Shown piece after piece: positions 5,640 through 8,849 of a DNA stretch of 8,849 nt (within the stretch, counting starts at the first letter, position 1; each line of letters starts with the position of its first letter). A program made the position numbers and the translations under genes. The notes under the pieces were generated by a model. The model was given only the letters and a program-made list of their open reading frames with translations. It had not been told where the DNA came from and ran no database searches. This DNA is from Deltaproteobacteria bacterium (lineage in GTDB: Bacteria; Myxococcota_A; UBA796; UBA9615), in assembly GCA_029261955.1 (NCBI GenBank), contig JAJDAI010000291.1, positions 1 to 8,849 on the forward strand, written 5' to 3'.

Positions 5640-6866
5640 GTGAGCGACAGCGCGACCCCACGGGTCTTCTACTTCGACAACTACGCGTCGACCCGCACCG
5701 ACCCCCGTGTGGTCGAGGCCATGCTCCCGTACTTCACGGAGGCCTACGGCAACTCGAACTCACGTTCGCACTCCTACGGCTGGAAGGCCGAGGAAGGCAT
5801 CGATCAGGCCCGCGAGCAGGTCGCAGCGCTCATCGGCTCGAAGCCGGCCGAGCTGATCTTCACGTCGGGCGGGACCGAGTCCTGCAACCTCGCCGTCTTC
5901 GGCGTGGCCCGGATGTACGCCGAAAAGGGCAAGCACATCGTGACCTCGGCGGTCGAGCACCGCGCGGTCATGGACCCCATCCGCCAGCTGGAGCGCGAAG
6001 GCTGGGACGTCACCTACCTGCCGGTGGATACGACGGGCCTCATCGACCTCGCTGAGCTCGAGGCGGCGATCCGCGAGGACACGACCCTCGTCAGCATCAT
6101 CTTCGGCAACAACGAGATCGGCACCCAGCAGGACAGCAAGGCGATCGGCGCCATCTGCAAGGACAAGGGCGTCGTCTTCCACCTGGACGCGTGCACGGGC
6201 CTCGACACCGAGGCCATCAACGTGGACGAGCACGGCGTGGACCTGCTCAGCCTGTCCGGCCACAAGATCTACGGGCCCAAGGGCATCGGCGCGCTCTACG
6301 TGCGGCGGCGTCGCCCGCGCGTCCGCCTCCAGCCGATGATGCTCGGCGGTGGCCAGGAGCGCGGCATGCGCCACGGCACGCTGAACGTCCCCGGCATCGT
6401 GGGCCTCGGGAAGGCTGCCGCGCTGTGCCTCGAAGAGCGTGACGCGGACCGCGCGCGGATCCTCGGCCTGCGCAACCGCATGGAAGCGGCCTTCATGGAG
6501 CTGGAGGAGGTCTACGTCAACGGCCACCCCACCCAGCGGCTGCCCGGCGCACTCAACGTCAGCTTCAACTACGTCGAGGGCGAGAGCCTGATGATGGGCA
6601 TGCCCAACGTCGCGGTCAGCTCCGGCTCGGCCTGCACGTCGGCGACGCTGGAGCCCTCGCACGTGATGCGCGCGCTCGGCGTGTCCGAGGACCTGGTCCA
6701 CACGTCGATCCGCTTCAGCCTCGGCCGCTTCACCACGGACGAGGAAGTGGACACGGCCACCGAGCAGTGCCTCGCCTCGGCCCAGAAGCTGCGGGACATG
6801 AGCCCGCTCTGGGAGATGTTCAAGGAAGGCATCGACCTGTCCGCCATCGAGTGGAAGCACGACTAG
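5640..6866 (+). CDS. iscS: Cysteine desulfurase IscS
   Basis: A 408-residue PLP enzyme that takes sulfur from cysteine as a persulfide and passes it to IscU. The aligned active-site residues are His107 (stacks on PLP), Asp183, the PLP lysine Lys209 in SGHKIYGPKG, and the mobile-loop catalytic Cys332 in SSGSACTSA. The ending SPLWEMFKEGIDLSAIEW is characteristic of proteobacterial-type IscS rather than SufS or short NifS forms. Odd points: Thr186 stands where Escherichia coli IscS has Gln183, a PLP-contacting residue, and SGGTESCN (76-83) has Cys82 where Asp or Asn is usual. I chose GTG 5640 because AGAGG lies seven bases upstream and the protein then starts like its relatives. An ATG at 5562 would add 26 residues of low third-position G+C and would lie inside the dyad. 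It is first in the isc operon; a 74-bp gap precedes iscU. Confidence 0.95.
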   Translation: MSDSATPRVFYFDNYASTRTDPRVVEAMLPYFTEAYGNSNSRSHSYGWKAEEGIDQAREQVAALIGSKPAELIFTSGGTESCNLAVFGVARMYAEKGKHIVTSAVEHRAVMDPIRQLEREGWDVTYLPVDTTGLIDLAELEAAIREDTTLVSIIFGNNEIGTQQDSKAIGAICKDKGVVFHLDACTGLDTEAINVDEHGVDLLSLSGHKIYGPKGIGALYVRRRRPRVRLQPMMLGGGQERGMRHGTLNVPGIVGLGKAAALCLEERDADRARILGLRNRMEAAFMELEEVYVNGHPTQRLPGALNVSFNYVEGESLMMGMPNVAVSSGSACTSATLEPSHVMRALGVSEDLVHTSIRFSLGRFTTDEEVDTATEQCLASAQKLRDMSPLWEMFKEGIDLSAIEWKHD

Positions 6867-6882
6867 CGGATCGATCATTTCG

Positions 6883-6899
6883 TGGACAGACTAGGTCCA
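6883..6899. promoter_or_regulatory. TGGAC-N7-GTCCA dyad, copy 2 (upstream of iscU), putative operator
   Basis: Perfect 5-bp arms TGGAC (6883-6887) and GTCCA (6895-6899) surround AGACTAG, matching the arms and spacer of the copy before iscS; two of the seven spacer bases also agree. It lies in the 74-bp iscS-iscU gap, 41 bases before the iscU ATG. AATACT (6901-6906) just after it could be a -10 box, with a poor TTTCGT -35 at 6878-6883, so an internal promoter for iscU is possible. A short GCCC-CTCG-GGGC hairpin follows at 6918-6929, directly before the RBS. Confidence 0.45.
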
Positions 6900-6940
6900 G
6901 AATACTGACTGCACGCGGCCCCTCGGGGCTGGAGGAATAC

Positions 6941-7321
6941 ATGGCTTACAGCGACAAGGTCGTCGACCACTTCGACAACCCACGCAACATGGGCTCGCTC
7001 GACAAGAACAGCACCGAGGTCGGCACCGGCATCGTGGGCGCGCCCGAATGCGGCGACGTCATGAAGCTGCAGATCCAGGTCGAAGACGACCGGATCGTGG
7101 ACGCGAAGTTCAAGACCTTCGGCTGCGGCTCGGCGATCGCCTCGTCGTCCCTGGCGACCGAGTGGGTCAAGGGCATGACGCTGGACGAAGCCCACAACAT
7201 CAAGAACACCGACATCGTGCAGGAGCTCGCGCTCCCGCCGGTCAAGATCCACTGCTCGGTCCTGGCCGAAGAGGCGATCAAGGCCGCGATCGAGGACTAC
7301 CAGGCGAAGAAGGCCGAGTAG
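6941..7321 (+). CDS. iscU: Fe-S cluster assembly scaffold IscU
   Basis: A 126-residue scaffold protein, nearly full match in layout to proteobacterial IscU. The cluster ligands are Cys37 and Asp39 in APECGDVM, Cys62 in FGCGSA, and His104/Cys105 in KIHCS. LPPVK at residues 98-102 is the recognised HscA-binding motif, in keeping with hscB and hscA in the same operon. The protein receives sulfur from IscS, builds a [2Fe-2S] cluster and hands it on with chaperone help. Asp39 is the residue whose change stabilises bound clusters in studied homologues; here it is wild-type. The start is clear: GGAGG five bases before ATG, the strongest RBS in the operon. A longer open frame upstream overlaps iscS and is not used. 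iscA follows after four bases. Confidence 0.97.
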   Translation: MAYSDKVVDHFDNPRNMGSLDKNSTEVGTGIVGAPECGDVMKLQIQVEDDRIVDAKFKTFGCGSAIASSSLATEWVKGMTLDEAHNIKNTDIVQELALPPVKIHCSVLAEEAIKAAIEDYQAKKAE

Positions 7322-7325
7322 AGAC

Positions 7326-7661
7326 ATGGCTGCGACCGTCGACGTAACCGAGGACGCTGCCGCGAAGATCTCGACGATCTTTGCGCGGTCCGAGCTCGAC
7401 TCCGAGGCGGGTCTGCGGATCGCGGTGCAGGGTGGCGGCTGCTCCGGGCTGTCCTACAACCTGTCCATCGACGACGAGCCGACCAAGTTCGATCGGGTCT
7501 TCGAGTCCAACGGCGTGAGGCTCATCGTCGACAAGAAGAGCTTCCTCTACACCGCTGGCCTGATCCTCGACTTCGACACCGACGAGTTCAACGGCGGCTT
7601 CCAGTTCCACAACCCCAAGGCCAAGGCCACCTGCGGCTGCGGAACGTCGTTCTCCGTCTAG
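7326..7661 (+). CDS. iscA: A-type iron-sulfur carrier IscA
   Basis: A 111-residue HesB/IscA-family protein. The three conserved cysteines are Cys39 in QGGGCSG and Cys103/Cys105 in the C-terminal CGCG, which bind iron or an Fe-S cluster that is passed to target proteins. The length is typical of the family. IscA, ErpA and SufA cannot be separated reliably by sequence alone; the place between iscU and hscB supports IscA. The ATG lies four bases after the iscU stop. The only ribosome-site candidate is a GAAGG within the iscU end, so translational coupling is likely. Confidence 0.93.
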   Translation: MAATVDVTEDAAAKISTIFARSELDSEAGLRIAVQGGGCSGLSYNLSIDDEPTKFDRVFESNGVRLIVDKKSFLYTAGLILDFDTDEFNGGFQFHNPKAKATCGCGTSFSV

Positions 7662-7680
7662 CGTGAGTCCCCGACTCACG
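7662..7680 (+). promoter_or_regulatory. Perfect 8-bp hairpin between iscA and hscB
   Basis: CGTGAGTC, loop CCC, GACTCACG form a perfect 8-bp stem starting directly after the iscA stop and ending eight bases before the hscB ATG. No T-run follows, so it is not a standard intrinsic terminator. It occupies the place where the hscB ribosome site would be expected, and no Shine-Dalgarno sequence is seen. It could affect mRNA processing, stability or hscB translation; it could also be a DNA operator. Confidence 0.5.
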
Positions 7681-7688
7681 GTCCCCAC

Positions 7689-8306
7689 ATGAGCACCTAC
7701 TCAAAGACCGCCGACTCGTTTCGCTGCGACGAGTGCGGGAAGCCCATGGCGTTCCCGCTCTTCTGCGATGAGTGCGGGACCGATTACCCCGAGCGTCGCG
7801 GCATGAGCGCCTTCGGCATCCTCGGCCTGCCGCGGACCTTCGAGATCGAGGCCTCCGAGATCGAGCGTCGCGAGCTGCTGCTCGCCCAGCGCCTGCACCC
7901 CGACCGCTGGCAGGGCCGCGGCGACCGCCTCTACAAGCGCGCGTTGCTCGCCCAGTCCGCCGTCAACGAGGCGCTCGGCCAGGTGAGCGACCCCTTCACC
8001 CGCTCCAGCACGCTGCTGGATCTCCAGGAGGACGCCGTCCCGCACGCCCAGCTGCCCCAGGCCTTCCTCATGGAGCAGCTCGAGCTCCAGGAGGAGATCG
8101 AAGAGGGCGTGGAGTCGGGCCGCAAGCGCGAGCTCAAGAAGGCCGTGCGCGCCGAGCTGAAGAGCCTGCGCGCCTCGCTGGCCGAAGCCTGGCTGACAGC
8201 CGCGGACGGGGACGCATCCGCCCTGGCCACCGTGCAGGAGCTCGTCGACCGAAGCCGCTACTGGAAAAACGCCGAGGTGGCCCTGCGCGGCCAGGCCCCG
8301 GGCTGA
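7689..8306 (+). CDS. hscB: J-domain co-chaperone HscB with N-terminal four-cysteine motif
   Basis: A 205-residue protein. Residues 13-29 hold CDEC and CDEC (Cys13, 16, 26, 29; CxxC-x9-CxxC), a likely zinc or metal site. A J-domain starts near residue 40, with HPDRW at 70-74 carrying the HPD tripeptide that stimulates the HscA ATPase. The rest, from about residue 100, is acidic and helical and corresponds to the IscU-binding domain. E. coli HscB lacks the cysteine motif, whereas human HSCB has a comparable N-terminal CxxC pair. The ATG at 7689 has no Shine-Dalgarno sequence. Starts at M20 or M39 would cut into or remove the cysteines, but codon use is uniform back to 7689, supporting the long form. 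It lies 27 bases after iscA and 70 before hscA. Confidence 0.88.
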   Translation: MSTYSKTADSFRCDECGKPMAFPLFCDECGTDYPERRGMSAFGILGLPRTFEIEASEIERRELLLAQRLHPDRWQGRGDRLYKRALLAQSAVNEALGQVSDPFTRSSTLLDLQEDAVPHAQLPQAFLMEQLELQEEIEEGVESGRKRELKKAVRAELKSLRASLAEAWLTAADGDASALATVQELVDRSRYWKNAEVALRGQAPG

Positions 8307-8342
8307 GACCGCAATCCAGGCAAAGAGGAGCGTGCACCGCGC

Positions 8343-8361
8343 CGCCTTCGGGTAGAAGGCG
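8343..8361 (+). promoter_or_regulatory. Perfect 7-bp hairpin between hscB and hscA
   Basis: CGCCTTC, loop GGGTA, GAAGGCG form a perfect 7-bp stem in the 70-bp hscB-hscA gap, ending six bases before the AGGA ribosome site of hscA (8367-8370). No T-run follows. A role in tuning hscA expression or protecting mRNA ends is inference. Confidence 0.4.
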
Positions 8362-8376
8362 ACGTCAGGAACAACC

Positions 8377-8849
8377 ATGAAGATTCCGCTCAAGCTCAAA
8401 GGCCAGCAGGTCGAAATCGTCGCCGGCATCGACCTCGGAACCACCAACTCCCTCGCGGCGTGGGTGAACGAGGGCACGGCCCAGGTCATCCCCGACCGCC
8501 AGGGCCGCCGCATCACGCCCTCGGTCATCAACATCGACGCCGAACACCACGGCGTGGTGGGTGACGACGCGCAGGAGCGCGCGCTGGTGAACCCCGAGGG
8601 GCACCTCACCTCGATCAAGCGCTTCATGGGCCGCTCCCTCGAGGACGTGGTCGATGAGGCGAAGGCCGCCCCCTACCGCGTGGTCCGCGGAACGCGCACC
8701 GAGCAGTGCTCCATCCGCGTGCACGGCAAGGAGTACGTGCCCGAGGAGCTCTCGGCGATGCTCCTGACCGAGGTCAAGAAGCGCGCCGAGCGCGCGCTGA
8801 ACGGGCGCCTGCGCCGGGCCGTGATCACGGTGCCCGCCTACTTCGACGA
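8377..8849 (+). CDS. hscA: Fe-S assembly Hsp70 chaperone HscA, N-terminal part
   Basis: The first 157 residues of an Hsp70 run to the right edge. The phosphate-1 ATP-binding loop GIDLGTTNS is at residues 17-25, SIKRFMGRSL marks the usual early ATPase-domain segment, and ITVPAYFD appears at the window end. The fragment alone could be DnaK, but it follows iscSUA-hscB, and the IscU upstream has the LPPVK recognition motif, so HscA is the better call. It would use ATP, with HscB, to drive cluster release from IscU. The start is supported by AGGA six bases before the ATG. About three quarters of the protein lies outside the window, including the substrate-binding domain. Confidence 0.88.
   Translation, partial: MKIPLKLKGQQVEIVAGIDLGTTNSLAAWVNEGTAQVIPDRQGRRITPSVINIDAEHHGVVGDDAQERALVNPEGHLTSIKRFMGRSLEDVVDEAKAAPYRVVRGTRTEQCSIRVHGKEYVPEELSAMLLTEVKKRAERALNGRLRRAVITVPAYFD

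Noticed and set aside
5398..5643. 81-residue frame ending in a GTGA overlap with iscS, with GGAGGAG near its GTG
   Set aside because: Its third codon positions are much less G/C-biased than those of every real gene here, it matches no family I know, it spans the promoter and dyad, and its purine-rich stretch is too close to the GTG.
1..8849. Mobile element, CRISPR array, tRNA or defence system
   Set aside because: I saw no terminal repeats with a transposase, no regularly spaced repeats, no tRNA-like fold and no defence-related protein motifs on either strand.

Overview
The window is dense, G+C-rich bacterial chromosome (third codon positions are almost all G or C), with no mobile element, tRNA, rRNA or CRISPR array that I can see. 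The gene content suggests a Gram-negative, probably proteobacterial or deltaproteobacterial/Myxococcota-like organism: a proteobacterial-type ISC iron-sulfur operon in the order iscS-iscU-iscA-hscB-hscA, multiheme c-type cytochrome motifs, and polysaccharide-editing enzymes. That taxonomic placement is inference from style and content only.

Left part (1-1447, minus strand): a two-gene unit. A GTG-started alpha/beta-hydrolase (lipase-like, 731-1447) is followed, through an ATGA stop/start overlap, by a membrane protein with about five hydrophobic segments and a C-terminal region carrying c-type heme motifs (1-731). The second gene runs off the left edge. A 180-bp divergent spacer (1448-1627) separates this unit from a plus-strand pair: a NodB-type polysaccharide deacetylase with an unassigned N-terminal domain (1628-2863) and, through a GTGA overlap, an extended short-chain dehydrogenase/epimerase (2860-3786). 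These two probably act together on a sugar or glycolipid.

Middle (3756-5289): a small Rieske [2Fe-2S] ferredoxin on the minus strand (3756-4112) converges on the epimerase, overlapping it by 31 bp. It diverges from an adenosine deaminase-family gene (4168-5289) across a 55-bp spacer. A 350-bp gene-free stretch (5290-5639) follows, holding a DnaA-box-like inverted pair and two TTGACA elements.

Right part (5640-8849, plus strand): iscS (cysteine desulfurase), iscU (scaffold), iscA (A-type carrier), hscB (J-protein co-chaperone with an N-terminal four-cysteine zinc-finger-like motif) and the start of hscA (Hsp70), which runs off the right edge. IscS supplies sulfur, IscU assembles the cluster, and HscB/HscA release it through the LPPVK motif of IscU. 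No iscR lies next to the operon inside the window.

The gene content is mostly housekeeping. The most promising unexplained signal is regulatory: the same 17-bp inverted repeat, TGGAC-N7-GTCCA, occurs in front of both iscS and iscU and nowhere else that I could find in the window. In front of iscS it covers the -10 region of a good candidate promoter. Perfect hairpins also sit in the iscA-hscB and hscB-hscA gaps. Together they suggest an operon-specific control scheme, possibly with an Fe-S-sensing regulator encoded elsewhere.
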